The notes: a model not told the origin generated them from the sequence alone. Numbered from the stretch's first letter, positions 51,908 through 61,544 are shown. The stretch: DNA of 64,000 nt from Paenibacillus assamensis DSM 18201 (GCF_000422445.1 NZ_KE383839.1:66321-130320), one strand, 5' to 3'. Made by a program: numbers and translations.

Positions 51908-52900
51908 ATGAGTAACCATATTTCCAATGAATTGCGCCAACAAATCATTGATAGCTTGATAGATTGTTTAGTTAACAACTATGTATTCCCCGATAAAGCG
52001 GAAGAAGCTGCTCGACATATTTGTGTCAAAGCAGCAAACCATGAATATGATCATGTAACTTCTGGAGAAACGTTAGCTTCCCTACTTAACATACATATGA
52101 GTGAGGTCATACAAGATAATCACCTTTTGTTGCAGTTTGACCCGTTTATACGGCAAGAACATGATCGCGTAGATATGGAGGAAATGAGGAAAGACATGTA
52201 TGCACATCTCGCGCAGACGAACTATGGTTTTCAAAAAGTGGAACGTTTGCAAGGGAATATTGGATATATCGAGTTGACTAATTTTGAGGACCCTGCTGTT
52301 GGAGGGGAAACGGCCGCTGCAGCGATGAATTTGGTAGCTAACACAGAAGCTCTTATTTTTGATCTTCGCAAAAATGGCGGCGGTACGCCTTATATGGTTG
52401 CACTACTAAGTAGTTATTTGTTTGAAGGGAATGTGGTTCACCTCAACAATATTTATTGGCGAGAGGATGAGTCGACTGTCCAGACGTGGACACTGCCCTT
52501 CGTACCAGGGAAACGATATGTGGACAAGCCTGTCTATATCCTTACAAGCAGTCAAACATTTTCGGCTGCTGAAGAATTTACTTATAATTTGAAGCACTTG
52601 AAACGGGCAACGATTATCGGTGAGGTGACGAAAGGTGGCGCTAATCCATGTGATCGCATTCATCTTCACGATCATTTTGTTGCTTTTATGCCTGTTGGTT
52701 GCAGTATTAATCCTGTTACAGGAGCGAATTGGGAAGGTTCTGGCGTAATTCCTGATATTGAGGTTACTGCAAATGAGGCATTCCAAGTAGCCTATGCTGA
52801 GGCATTGCGTCATGTACAGAGATTATCTGAGGGAGATATTCATACTGTTCATCCAAGCGTTCAGAAAGAAGTAGAGGAAAGGTTGAAATCTTTATACTAG
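51908..52900 (+). CDS. S41-family (tail-specific/C-terminal processing type) peptidase
   Basis: A 330-residue cytoplasmic S41 peptidase, without signal peptide or PDZ domain. The N-terminal helical part is followed by the S41 core: IGYIELTNF, LIFDLRKNGGGTPYMV, the catalytic Ser in ILTSSQTFSAAEEF near 225, and IIGEVTKGGANP, which carries the general-base Lys. It resembles retinol-binding-protein-like or tricorn-core S41 enzymes rather than CtpA. Start ATG 51908 follows GAGGTG. It precedes the GNAT fusion gene by 85 bp in the same direction. Confidence 0.85.
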   Translation: MSNHISNELRQQIIDSLIDCLVNNYVFPDKAEEAARHICVKAANHEYDHVTSGETLASLLNIHMSEVIQDNHLLLQFDPFIRQEHDRVDMEEMRKDMYAHLAQTNYGFQKVERLQGNIGYIELTNFEDPAVGGETAAAAMNLVANTEALIFDLRKNGGGTPYMVALLSSYLFEGNVVHLNNIYWREDESTVQTWTLPFVPGKRYVDKPVYILTSSQTFSAAEEFTYNLKHLKRATIIGEVTKGGANPCDRIHLHDHFVAFMPVGCSINPVTGANWEGSGVIPDIEVTANEAFQVAYAEALRHVQRLSEGDIHTVHPSVQKEVEERLKSLY

Positions 52901-52985
52901 CACGATTCTTTATAATTATGGAAACTATTTCCTTGAATGTGCGTAATACTGTTATTTCGACCAAAACAAAAGTGAGGTGAACGTA

Positions 52986-55900
52986 ATGTCGAGTGTTGTG
53001 AACATTGTCACTTACCATCCAGATTATGCGGACAGCATCGCGGAGATGTGGAATCGCAGCCATGAACACTGGGGAAGCAATACTTCTATATACACAGGTA
53101 ATCAAATTAGGGCGGAAGAAGAAAACTCGGATGCGCTCGTCGTATTTTTAGCTATTTGTGAGGATCAAGTAGTAGGTTATTGCAGTGTGTGTGAATATCG
53201 AGAAGATACAGGTGCCTTGTATATAAACTTCCTTAATGTTCGTCCTGACTATCATGGTCATAAGATCGGCAAGCAACTCGTGCTCCGTGCTGTTGAAGAG
53301 ACGATACAACGAGGCTGGCCGCGCATTGATCTATATACATGGGAATCGAATATGAAGGCTGTACCGTTATATAAAAAGTGCGGGTTCTTCTGGGAGGACA
53401 GAGAAGATACGACACATTTCATGAACTTTATTCCTCAAGTTATGAATTGTGAAGCACTTGCTCCTTATATGGAAGGAATCGATTGGTACAATGACTCGAC
53501 TCGTACGATTGAGGTAAAGCGTGATGGCCAAGAAACGAATGGCTTCCACACGTATACATATTCATGGAGCAAAAATAATCGTAATGTACGTGTTGATATT
53601 GAGCGTAGGGGCAGAGGAATCTGTCTTATTGAAACCGATGACTACAAAATCTCAGCCGAAGTGGAGCAGGCCAAGCCTGTGTTCGGGAAAACATACAGTA
53701 TTCAATATAAGCTAGAGAATAAATCTAGCGCACCTCTTTATATTGAGCTTGCAGGCGAGGATGACAGAAATATCCAATTTGATTGGCAAGATGCTGTGCA
53801 CGTTGAAACGGCTCAAGATTTACAGGCATCTTTCTTTGTTGGTGCCATTGAAGAAGAGCAAAGCGATTGGCGTACATGTCCCACTGTCCGCACGCGTATT
53901 CGAATTAACGGAGCTGAAGCGTTGCTGCAAGTAGGCGTTGTACCGAAACATCCTGCCAAAATCGTACTGCAGTCACCAGATATCCTTCATGCTGTAGGTG
54001 GAAATTATACGTTTTATATGGATATAGAGAATCATATGCCAGAGCCAGCCGACTTTTTATTTGAACTGCCAGAAGTTCCATGGTTGAACGTAGAAGAACG
54101 GACATTTCGAATCCGTCTTGGGGCAAAAGGACGGACTTCCTTACCTGTCCCATACCGCCTCCTGGACTATGGCTTTTACGAGACGAAGCTAACGGTACGA
54201 GCACTTCCCGACAACGGACCAGAAGTACAATTTCATCGCCGGGTTGGGGGCAAGTTCAGTGGTCCTGGTGCAATGATTACTGGGATGGATCATGATGCAC
54301 ATTGGGCGGTTAATGGTAAATATGTGCTTAAGTATGATAAGGAGGACAGTCATACTTTTATTACGTGCATAGGACAACCAAACGATCATACGATTGTACT
54401 GTACCCCCGAATAGGCAAGCCTTATGCGAGTGAATTTTCTAAAAAAAGCCCTACATCTACGGAATGGTTAGAAGAGCGGGGAGCTGTAGGCATCAAGCAC
54501 ACCTATCACTCAGATGCGTATCCAAATATCATTTTGTACAATTATGCGCTTGTATATGGAGATGGAACGGTTAAGTTGTGGCAGGAACTTGAAAATGAGG
54601 GAGATACGGCGACAACTACATCATTGACGCTGTCTCAGCGCATTACTCAAAACATGCATCGAGTGATATTGCCTTATAAAGGTCGTTATATTGAGACTAC
54701 GAATTCTCACAGCAGCGACTATGACTATTGGGATGGTAGTCATATTACGGAGCCCTGGATATATTCCAGAAGAGGCGCAACGAGCATAGGATTGTGCTGG
54801 CCTGAGGCTTATCAAATGAACTTTGGTGATTGGTTTACAGAACTAGAGTATGAAGTTGGTAGTCTCCAACCAAGCGAGAAACGCTCCAGTGAAGCGATCA
54901 CGCTCTCTATTGGCGGATTCGATAATTGGAAAACGTTTCGCTCGTATGCGCTTAAATGTGAAGAGGACCAATTACTTCGACTAACGCCAGATATTGAATT
55001 TATAGCGAATGGTAGTAATTCATTCGTTCATTCTGGGCAGTCAGAAGTGCAGCTCAGACTACATGACTTGAAGCAGAATGTATGGGATGGAGAAGTGAGC
55101 ACTGGGTATCTAGATAAGAAGGGAAATTTCCAAATCATCTCTAGTGCCGAATTATCAGACGAAGAGGAAGAATCTGAGGTTGAAATGAATCTGCCAGCCA
55201 TTACAGATGCAACTCAACTGGTAGAGATGGATGTGAAAATTGGCCCGCTGCAAGCTAAGTATTCTTCGATTCTGTTCCCGGTGTCTGTTGAACCTATCCG
55301 TGATCGGATTTATGCTCGCGATGGTTACTCCTTGTATGAAAGCTTTAATGGTCGAATTCGTATGGAAGCGGCAAGCGGTTACTACCCGGGCTTATGCACT
55401 TTAGAAGTAGACGGTCAATCATGGCTTGCTTCAGCATTGCCAACGTATGAGCCTAAGTCATGGTGGAATCCATGGCTAGGTGGAATGGGAGATTCGTTTG
55501 AAGAGTTGCATGCGAATTCGGTGTTGAAAGAAGAATGCGCAACTTCATTTGTAACCATGAAAGACAGTGCGGGTAATCTCTGGTCAGGTATCCAAGTATC
55601 ATTCAAAATAAAAGCGCATGAGACTTACAAGGGACTAACTTGGAAGGGCTACTATCTTACACTGCCTAATGTGCCTGTGCTGGCTTACCTGTCAGACATT
55701 CATCAAGAAACGGGTACCTACTGGAATAGCAAAGGGATCACTACGGATCTATGGCTGAATACAAGTGCAGAACAGTCGGCTTGGCTGCGCACATTCCAAG
55801 CCGATGGGGAAATCATCTATTACCGTCTTGGCGAAGGAGAGTTGGATGTGAATGAGCATGAACATTATGCGGTCGGTATAGGGGAAGGCAGCCATATTAT

Positions 55901-56126
55901 GCATGTAGTAACAGATGAATCCGTTCTAAAACCTCATATGTATTCGAACCAAGATGTGACGGTGTTATCTATCTCTAAATCAATGAGCTTGGCGCATGGA
56001 AGTATTTCGCGTAGTACACCTGTATTCCTTGCCTTTCATGATCAGCTGCTTCCGCGTACATCGTTGGCGCAGCTGCGGAATCTTACATTTCCACAATCTT
56101 GTAAGCTAGACGATAAAGGAGTGTAG
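52986..56126 (+). CDS. 1046-residue protein: N-terminal GNAT domain fused to a large beta-rich region
   Basis: Residues 1-160 are a GNAT acetyltransferase: LNVRPDYHGHKIGKQLVLRA binds acetyl-CoA near residue 84, and VPLYKKCGFFWEDRED closes it. The remaining about 890 residues are predicted to be mostly beta-sheet, resembling Ig-like or hydrolase-associated domains (CFGKTYSIQYKLENKSSAP-like, then a YDYWDGSHITEPW block near 580). I cannot name a family. There is no signal peptide, so it is cytoplasmic. ATG 52986 has GAGGTG six bases upstream. It sits between an S41 peptidase and an amidohydrolase, 3 bp before the latter, which suggests a shared peptide- or amide-processing pathway. Confidence 0.8.
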   Translation: MSSVVNIVTYHPDYADSIAEMWNRSHEHWGSNTSIYTGNQIRAEEENSDALVVFLAICEDQVVGYCSVCEYREDTGALYINFLNVRPDYHGHKIGKQLVLRAVEETIQRGWPRIDLYTWESNMKAVPLYKKCGFFWEDREDTTHFMNFIPQVMNCEALAPYMEGIDWYNDSTRTIEVKRDGQETNGFHTYTYSWSKNNRNVRVDIERRGRGICLIETDDYKISAEVEQAKPVFGKTYSIQYKLENKSSAPLYIELAGEDDRNIQFDWQDAVHVETAQDLQASFFVGAIEEEQSDWRTCPTVRTRIRINGAEALLQVGVVPKHPAKIVLQSPDILHAVGGNYTFYMDIENHMPEPADFLFELPEVPWLNVEERTFRIRLGAKGRTSLPVPYRLLDYGFYETKLTVRALPDNGPEVQFHRRVGGKFSGPGAMITGMDHDAHWAVNGKYVLKYDKEDSHTFITCIGQPNDHTIVLYPRIGKPYASEFSKKSPTSTEWLEERGAVGIKHTYHSDAYPNIILYNYALVYGDGTVKLWQELENEGDTATTTSLTLSQRITQNMHRVILPYKGRYIETTNSHSSDYDYWDGSHITEPWIYSRRGATSIGLCWPEAYQMNFGDWFTELEYEVGSLQPSEKRSSEAITLSIGGFDNWKTFRSYALKCEEDQLLRLTPDIEFIANGSNSFVHSGQSEVQLRLHDLKQNVWDGEVSTGYLDKKGNFQIISSAELSDEEEESEVEMNLPAITDATQLVEMDVKIGPLQAKYSSILFPVSVEPIRDRIYARDGYSLYESFNGRIRMEAASGYYPGLCTLEVDGQSWLASALPTYEPKSWWNPWLGGMGDSFEELHANSVLKEECATSFVTMKDSAGNLWSGIQVSFKIKAHETYKGLTWKGYYLTLPNVPVLAYLSDIHQETGTYWNSKGITTDLWLNTSAEQSAWLRTFQADGEIIYYRLGEGELDVNEHEHYAVGIGEGSHIMHVVTDESVLKPHMYSNQDVTVLSISKSMSLAHGSISRSTPVFLAFHDQLLPRTSLAQLRNLTFPQSCKLDDKGV

Positions 56127-56129
56127 CAG

Positions 56130-56990
56130 ATGAAAATTATTGATGCTCATATGCACTTATCACATATCGATTCATTCCGAACGACTGCGCTGGAGCGTTC
56201 TCATGTCGATTATTCGGTATCAGGACTGCTGCGAGAATACGAGGAGAATGGGGTTTTACTTGGCATTGGGATGGGAGTAACGGAGTCGTCTCCTGGCGGA
56301 TTCCCCGACAGGGAAGCGAATACGCCTATGGGGTTGGATATGTTGGAGCAATATCCACGACAATTCGTATATTGTCCGGGTGTGAATCCTTTTAAGCTGG
56401 ATCAGTCCAATCTAGATGCATTGGAGCGGGATTTGCAGCGACCTGAGGCGGTAGGAATTAAAATATATTTAGGTTATTATCCGTTCTTCGCCTACGACGA
56501 CGTGTACCAACCTGTATATGAACTGGCCAAGCAATATCAAGTTCCAGTCGTTTATCATACAGGGGATACGTATTCAGAACGTGGCTTGTTGAAGTATTCG
56601 CATCCGTTGACGATTGATGAAGTAGCGGTGCAGCATCGTGAAGTTAACTTTATGATGGCTCATTTTGGAGATCCGTGGGTATTGGATGGAGCTGAGGTTG
56701 TTTATAAAAATCGAAATGTATTTGCGGATTTATCTGGTTTGATGGTGGGGGATGCAGCAGAATGTTCGCGTTTGAAGGATTCTCCGCTCTTCTTCTCGCA
56801 TTTACGTCATGCGGTCACGTATTGCGATCATTATGAGAAGATGCTGTTTGGTACGGACTGGCCTTTGGCTCCTATCCAACCCTATTTGCAATTTGTGCAA
56901 GAGCTGATTCCAGCAGGGTATCATCAAGCTGTATTTTATGATACAGCACTACAGGTATTTCCTAAGATCAGGCCTATAGTGGAATCGTAA
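56130..56990 (+). CDS. Amidohydrolase-2 family metal-dependent hydrolase
   Basis: A 286-residue TIM-barrel hydrolase. Metal ligands are HMH in IDAHMHLSH at residues 6-8, His in VVYHTGD near 147, His in MMAHFGDPW near 177 and Asp in LFGTDWPL near 246. This pattern fits ACMSD/isoorotate-decarboxylase-like enzymes, which hydrolyse or decarboxylate small substrates. GGAG and a short spacer precede ATG 56130, three bases after the GNAT fusion stop, so the two are coupled. Confidence 0.85.
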   Translation: MKIIDAHMHLSHIDSFRTTALERSHVDYSVSGLLREYEENGVLLGIGMGVTESSPGGFPDREANTPMGLDMLEQYPRQFVYCPGVNPFKLDQSNLDALERDLQRPEAVGIKIYLGYYPFFAYDDVYQPVYELAKQYQVPVVYHTGDTYSERGLLKYSHPLTIDEVAVQHREVNFMMAHFGDPWVLDGAEVVYKNRNVFADLSGLMVGDAAECSRLKDSPLFFSHLRHAVTYCDHYEKMLFGTDWPLAPIQPYLQFVQELIPAGYHQAVFYDTALQVFPKIRPIVES

Positions 56991-57147
56991 TTGTTGAATA
57001 GATGGTTAAAAAATTAGCTAATAAATATTAATTTTCAGATAGATATTTACGATCAATAGATATATAATGAAGTTGTAATTAACCATGATTTTATATTTTT
57101 AGCATAGTAAGCGTTTTACAAAATGAGAGAGAAAGAAAGGGATTCCC

Positions 57148-58575
57148 ATGATGATTACGAGTCAATCCAGAGTAGAACGAGATTCTCTAGGGGAAAAGGA
57201 AGTCCCAGTGAATGCTTATTACGGCATTCAAACGTTACGTGCAGTTGAGAACTTCCCGATTACAGGTTACCGCATGGATGCGGAATTAATTCGTGCCTTA
57301 GCGATTGTTAAGAAGGCGGCTGCCATTGCCAATAAGGAAGTGAAGCAGCTTCAGCCGAACATGTGCGATGTCATCGTGCAAGCAGCGGATGAAATCATTG
57401 CAGGTCATTGGCATGATCAATTTATCGTCGATCCAATTCAAGGCGGTGCGGGCACTTCTATTAATATGAATGCCAATGAGGTTATAGCTAATCGAGCGTT
57501 GGAATTGTTGAACAAGCCTAGGGGAGAGTACGCATCGTTAAGCCCGAACAACCATGTTAACCGTTCGCAGTCCACAAACGATGTATTCCCGACAGCGATT
57601 CATCTTTCCGTACTTACTCATTTAGATAAATTGCTTGTTACCATGCATGATCTGCATAAAGCATTGTGCGCGAAAGCAGCTGAATTCGACCATGTTATTA
57701 AGATGGGCAGAACACATCTCCAAGATGCGGTTCCGATTCGACTTGGCCAAACCTTTGAAGCGTACAGCCGTATGTTGGCACGCGATATTAAGCGTATTGA
57801 GCGTACGAAAGAACATCTATATGAAGTAAACATGGGAGCAACCGCAGTCGGAACAGGTTTGAACGCCGATCCTAGATATATCCAGCGAGTTGTTGCATTG
57901 TTAGCCGAGCTATCTGGCTTCCCAATTGTGGGTGCAGAGCATCTTATTGATGCAACTCAAAATACAGATGCGTATACAGAAGTATCTGCAGCGTTGAAAG
58001 TCTGTATGATGAACATGTCGAAAATGGCTAATGACTTGCGCTTGTTAGCGTCTGGACCACGCGCTGGCTTCGGTGAGATTCGCTTACCTGCTCGTCAGCC
58101 TGGTTCCTCTATCATGCCGGGTAAGGTGAACCCTGTAATGTGTGAAGTTGTGAATCAAGTTGCTTTCCAAGTCATCGGTAACGACCATACGATCTGTCTT
58201 GCATCTGAGGCTGGACAGCTGGAATTGAACGTGATGGAGCCAGTTCTTGTATTTAACCTACTGCAGTCGCTTAGCATGATGAGCAATGTATTTACGGCTT
58301 TCCGTACAAATTGCTTGGAAGGTATCGAAGCGAACGAAGAGCGCTGCCGTGAATATGTGGAGCAGAGCGTAGGTATTATTACAGCGATTAGCCCGCACCT
58401 TGGCTACGAGGTGGCTGCACGTATTGCAAAACAGGCTACGGAGACGGGCAAATCGGTTAAAGAGCTGTGCCTCATGTACAACGTACTGACAGAAGAGGAA
58501 CTGGATATTATTCTGAATCCGTATGAAATGACCAAGCCAGGTATTGCAGGGGCGACACTGTTCGATCGCGAGTAA
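57148..58575 (+). CDS. aspA: Aspartate ammonia-lyase
   Basis: A 475-residue fumarase/aspartase-superfamily enzyme: GGAGTSINMNANEVIANRA near residue 105, TNDVFPTAIH, MGRTHLQDAVPI, and the catalytic-loop signature GSSIMPGKVNPVMCE near 318. It converts L-aspartate to fumarate and ammonia. The length is normal, and the substrate residues TSTNDV-like and GSSxxPxKxN are intact, so it is aspartase rather than fumarase by overall resemblance. AAAGGG precedes the tandem ATG. Its own terminator follows, so it is monocistronic. Confidence 0.92.
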   Translation: MMITSQSRVERDSLGEKEVPVNAYYGIQTLRAVENFPITGYRMDAELIRALAIVKKAAAIANKEVKQLQPNMCDVIVQAADEIIAGHWHDQFIVDPIQGGAGTSINMNANEVIANRALELLNKPRGEYASLSPNNHVNRSQSTNDVFPTAIHLSVLTHLDKLLVTMHDLHKALCAKAAEFDHVIKMGRTHLQDAVPIRLGQTFEAYSRMLARDIKRIERTKEHLYEVNMGATAVGTGLNADPRYIQRVVALLAELSGFPIVGAEHLIDATQNTDAYTEVSAALKVCMMNMSKMANDLRLLASGPRAGFGEIRLPARQPGSSIMPGKVNPVMCEVVNQVAFQVIGNDHTICLASEAGQLELNVMEPVLVFNLLQSLSMMSNVFTAFRTNCLEGIEANEERCREYVEQSVGIITAISPHLGYEVAARIAKQATETGKSVKELCLMYNVLTEEELDIILNPYEMTKPGIAGATLFDRE

Positions 58576-58610
58576 AGTGTTGTATGGCACAATAGAATTC
58601 TACTATAGAG

Positions 58611-58650
58611 GCTGTTCCACATATGTAGACGTGGGACAGCTTCTTTTTCT
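58611..58650 (+). terminator. Terminator of aspA
   Basis: GCTGTTCCAC pairs with GTGGGACAGC (one G-T) over a 10-nt loop, followed by TTCTTTTTCTT. Confidence 0.8.
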
Positions 58651-58720
58651 TGTATATCCAACATTATTGAAATGCGAAGAAAGTAAAGATCCAGTATACT
58701 AATTTCGGAGAACATACAAA

Positions 58721-58747
58721 TACAAATTCCAATTCCAATTCCAATTA
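58721..58747. repeat. Short tandem repeat of CAATTC
   Basis: Three to four consecutive 6-bp units (AATTCC/CAATTC) in the 316-bp gap between aspA and the alarmone synthetase gene; apart from the aspA terminator nothing else is evident there. Confidence 0.5.
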
Positions 58748-58891
58748 TATAGTGTCTTAGGCGATTTATTCGTACTATTGGATATGCCATTTTCGATTTA
58801 ATTAATTTATTTGCTAATTTTCAGGTTCTTTTCATCTTGAATCGTTATGTTAGTAGTAACACATACTATTACTCATCATGGGGGCACATTA

Positions 58892-59605
58892 ATGTTGACT
58901 ACAGAAAATATGGTTGCGGATCATATTACTACAGACCTAACAACGGAATTAGACCTAACTGCCGAAATAACAAAAGAAAAAAGTAAGAGCGAAATATTCG
59001 AATTGCTGCAAAAAAACTGGGGCGGCTATTTCCGCCAATACCAGATGGCGTTGAATGAATTAACTAGTGACTTCCAAATTATTGATCTCGACTGGAAATC
59101 AAGATACGGTTATTCACCGATTGAACATATGAAATCTCGCATCAAAAATCCACTGTCTTTATTGAAAAAGATTGAAAAGAAGAACATTCCCTTTAATCAA
59201 AAAGCGGTTCAAAAGCAAATTTTTGATATTGCAGGTATGCGTATTGTAACGACTTTTATCGACGACGTGTACATGATGAAGGAGCATATTGAGAAACGGG
59301 AAGATATTCGTGTTATGCGAGTGAAAGACTTTATTCAAAACCCGAAGCCGAGCGGATATAAGAGTTTGCATTTGGTCGTTCAGACGAAAGTTATATTGGC
59401 AGATGACATATTGTGGGTACCAGCAGAAATCCAGCTTCGTACTTCTTCCATGGATTTCTGGGCTGCGACTGAGCATAAATTGAACTATAAATATGAAGAC
59501 GGTGAAGTACCAGCGGATGCGAAGCAGCAGCTTGTTGACTTGGCAGCGTCAGCGTTTCAGATGGACAAGCAAATGTCATTATTGCGCAATCAATTGCTGA
59601 AATAA
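58892..59605 (+). CDS. Small alarmone synthetase (RelA/SpoT-like (p)ppGpp synthetase)
   Basis: A 237-residue synthetase-only RelA/SpoT protein. The catalytic blocks are DIAGMRIV near residue 111, VKDFIQNPKPSGYKSLHLVV (ATP/GTP loop with the YKSLH motif) and PAEIQLRTSSMDFWAATEHKLNY. There is no hydrolase, TGS or ACT domain, as in RelP/RelQ. It makes (p)ppGpp from GTP/GDP and ATP. The call between RelP (YwaC) and RelQ (YjbM) is left open. Start ATG 58892 follows GGGGG; the longer frame is not supported. A terminator follows. Confidence 0.9.
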   Translation: MLTTENMVADHITTDLTTELDLTAEITKEKSKSEIFELLQKNWGGYFRQYQMALNELTSDFQIIDLDWKSRYGYSPIEHMKSRIKNPLSLLKKIEKKNIPFNQKAVQKQIFDIAGMRIVTTFIDDVYMMKEHIEKREDIRVMRVKDFIQNPKPSGYKSLHLVVQTKVILADDILWVPAEIQLRTSSMDFWAATEHKLNYKYEDGEVPADAKQQLVDLAASAFQMDKQMSLLRNQLLK

Positions 59606-59647
59606 TAAATAGAAGAAAGTAACAACGTTTAGAAAAAATCATAGTTG

Positions 59648-59693
59648 GACCGCATTAATTTAGTCACTCGTTGACAAATGTGCGGTCTTTTTT
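59648..59693 (+). terminator. Terminator after the alarmone synthetase gene
   Basis: GACCGCA pairs with TGCGGTC over a 26-nt loop, followed by TTTTTT. Confidence 0.75.
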
Positions 59694-59706
59694 ATTCATT
59701 ATGAAG

Positions 59707-59721
59707 CTGATAACGGTAACA
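59707..59721 (+). promoter_or_regulatory. cre-like CcpA site 1
   Basis: CTGATAACGGTAACA differs at two positions from the cre consensus WTGNAANCGNWWNCA. It lies upstream of the gluconate promoter. Confidence 0.4.
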
Positions 59722-59748
59722 GCTTTCTAATCTTTTCTAAAAAAACTA

Positions 59749-59777
59749 TTTACAACTTTCTAAGAAAGCGTTATCAT
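59749..59777 (+). promoter_or_regulatory. Sigma-A promoter of the gluconate operon
   Basis: TTTACA (59749-59754), 17-bp spacer, TATCAT (59772-59777). The predicted start is near 59784. Confidence 0.7.
59762..59776 (+). promoter_or_regulatory. cre-like CcpA site 2, overlapping the -10
   Basis: AAGAAAGCGTTATCA matches the cre consensus at all but one position. Its overlap with the -10 box predicts glucose repression. Confidence 0.55.
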
Positions 59778-59793
59778 ACATTTACGAAGTACA

Positions 59794-59814
59794 ACTTGTA
59801 TACAAGTATACTTG
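59794..59814. promoter_or_regulatory. GntR operator (two overlapping palindromes)
   Basis: ACTTGTATACAAGT (59794-59807) is a perfect 14-bp palindrome identical to the core of the B. subtilis gnt operator. It overlaps a second palindrome, CAAGTATACTTG (59803-59814). The pair lies about +10 to +30 from the predicted start. Confidence 0.85.
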
Positions 59815-59845
59815 TTGTGAAAAGGCTAGCAAGGGGGAACATGTA

Positions 59846-60742
59846 GTGAAAGTAGGCATGATAGGTCTTGGCAAAATGGGGTTCAATCTAGTACGCAATA
59901 TGATGCGTTACGATCATGAGGCAGTCGTATACGATGTGAATGCTGAACCAAGAGAGAAGCTGGCAGCAGAAGGTGCGGTTCCAGCGGCGACGATTGAGGA
60001 GCTTGTACATAAGCTTGATGCGCCACGTATCGTATGGATGATGGTCCCAGCGGGTGAGATCGTAGACAGTGTTATCGATACATTGCTTCCTATATTGTCT
60101 CCAGGAGACATCGTTATTGATGGTGGGAACTCGCACTATAAGCAATCCATAGCTCGTGGCGAAAAAATGCAATCGCAAGGTATTCATTACTTTGACGTTG
60201 GAACGTCTGGTGGAACTGATGGAGCTGAGCATGGAGGTTGCTTCATGATTGGCGGCAACGCAGAGGTATTCGGAAGCTTGGAGCCGTTGTTCAGCGACAT
60301 GGCGGTTGATCATGGGTACATGTATGCAGGCAAACTTGGAAGCGGTCATTTTCTAAAAATGATCCACAACGGTATCGAATATGGTATGATGCAAGCGATT
60401 GCAGAAGGCTTCGAAGTGCTTGAGAAGAGTGACTTTGACTTTGATTATGAACAGGTTGCTCGTGTATGGGCGAACGGTTCCGTCATTCGCAGCTGGCTCA
60501 TGGATTTGACACAGAATGCTTTTGCGAAAGATCCGAAGCTGGAAGGTATTCGTGGAGTTATGAACAGCTCTGGCGAAGGAAAATGGACAGTGGAGACAGC
60601 CCTTGATCTTCAAGCGAGCACACCAGTCATTGCAATGTCGTTAATGATGAGATATCGCTCACTCGATACCGATGCATTCCATGGCAAAGTTGTAGCAGCA
60701 CTGCGTAACGAATTCGGTGGACATGCAGTCGTATCGAAGTAA
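59846..60742 (+). CDS. gndA: 6-phosphogluconate dehydrogenase, decarboxylating (short YqeC/GntZ type)
   Basis: A 298-residue enzyme of the short 6PGDH class. The NAD(P) fold starts VGMIGLGKMGFNLVRNM. The substrate blocks are IVIDGGNSHYKQS, DVGTSGGTDGAEHGGCFMIGG (6PGDH signature) and the catalytic Lys in KMIHNGIEYGMMQ near residue 173. It oxidises 6-phosphogluconate to ribulose-5-phosphate and CO2. The start is GTG 59846 behind AAGGGGG. It is the first gene of a gnt operon under a GntR operator. The cofactor preference is not decided here. Confidence 0.9.
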   Translation: MKVGMIGLGKMGFNLVRNMMRYDHEAVVYDVNAEPREKLAAEGAVPAATIEELVHKLDAPRIVWMMVPAGEIVDSVIDTLLPILSPGDIVIDGGNSHYKQSIARGEKMQSQGIHYFDVGTSGGTDGAEHGGCFMIGGNAEVFGSLEPLFSDMAVDHGYMYAGKLGSGHFLKMIHNGIEYGMMQAIAEGFEVLEKSDFDFDYEQVARVWANGSVIRSWLMDLTQNAFAKDPKLEGIRGVMNSSGEGKWTVETALDLQASTPVIAMSLMMRYRSLDTDAFHGKVVAALRNEFGGHAVVSK

Positions 60743-60866
60743 CGAATGATAAAGCCTATTTTTATAGCAAAATGGATTGGGTAAGCCAGCATATGATAAG
60801 ATAGAGCAGACATGCCGTTAGTTCGGATTTCGGCATCATCTATTTCATTAGGAAGAGTTGAATCAT

Positions 60867-61544
60867 ATGCACTATCCGTCAACATGGCTGCAAGGAGCCT
60901 CATTAGGTGAATGTATCGCATGCGAATTGCGTTTGCAAATTGTTAAAGGAACGATTAAGCCCGACGAGGTGATTTCCGAGAATCGGATAGCTGCCGACTT
61001 TGGAACGAGTCGTTCTCCAGTTAGAGAAGCATTGAAAGCGTTATCCAATGAAGGGCTTATTCGCCTCGAACGAATGGGTGCTGTAGTAATCGGATTGACA
61101 TTGGATGATGTGAAGGAATTGTATGATGTTCGATATTTGATTGAAAGCTTTGTGCAGCAGCGTTTAGCTGATGTCGATCAGGAGCGGTTGTTCACTCAAC
61201 TGAATCAGATTATTGATAAAATGGAGCTTGCAGTTAAATACAATGATGTCGTCGAGTTTGCTTATCAGGATATTTCATTCCATGAAGCCATTATCGCGGC
61301 AGCAGAGCATCGTCGAATTCAACATCTTTGGAACAGTATTCGTCATATCGTGTTGACCGTCCTGCTAATTACGACAGAGGAAGTATTCTCCATGGGAGAA
61401 GAGAAACTTCTAAATGTGATTGAAAAGCATAGAGAGCTGTTGCAGGGATTGCAATCGAAGGACATTGAAGTTATTAAGCGCGGCGTCGAACAATATTTTG
61501 CTGACTCACGTAAAACCCTTGTTACAAGCCTTCCTCCAGAATAA
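60867..61544 (+). CDS. gntR: GntR-family gluconate operon repressor (FadR/FCD type)
   Basis: A 225-residue regulator. The N-terminal winged HTH (GECIACELRLQIVKGTIKPDEV..., recognition segment FGTSRSPVREALKALSNEGLI) is followed by an all-helical FCD effector domain (about residues 85-215) with the metal/ligand residues in a FHEAI-type motif. It sits inside the operon it should repress, as in B. subtilis, and gluconate would release it. Start ATG 60867 follows AGGAAGAG; TTG 60858 is too close to that site. Confidence 0.88.
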   Translation: MHYPSTWLQGASLGECIACELRLQIVKGTIKPDEVISENRIAADFGTSRSPVREALKALSNEGLIRLERMGAVVIGLTLDDVKELYDVRYLIESFVQQRLADVDQERLFTQLNQIIDKMELAVKYNDVVEFAYQDISFHEAIIAAAEHRRIQHLWNSIRHIVLTVLLITTEEVFSMGEEKLLNVIEKHRELLQGLQSKDIEVIKRGVEQYFADSRKTLVTSLPPE

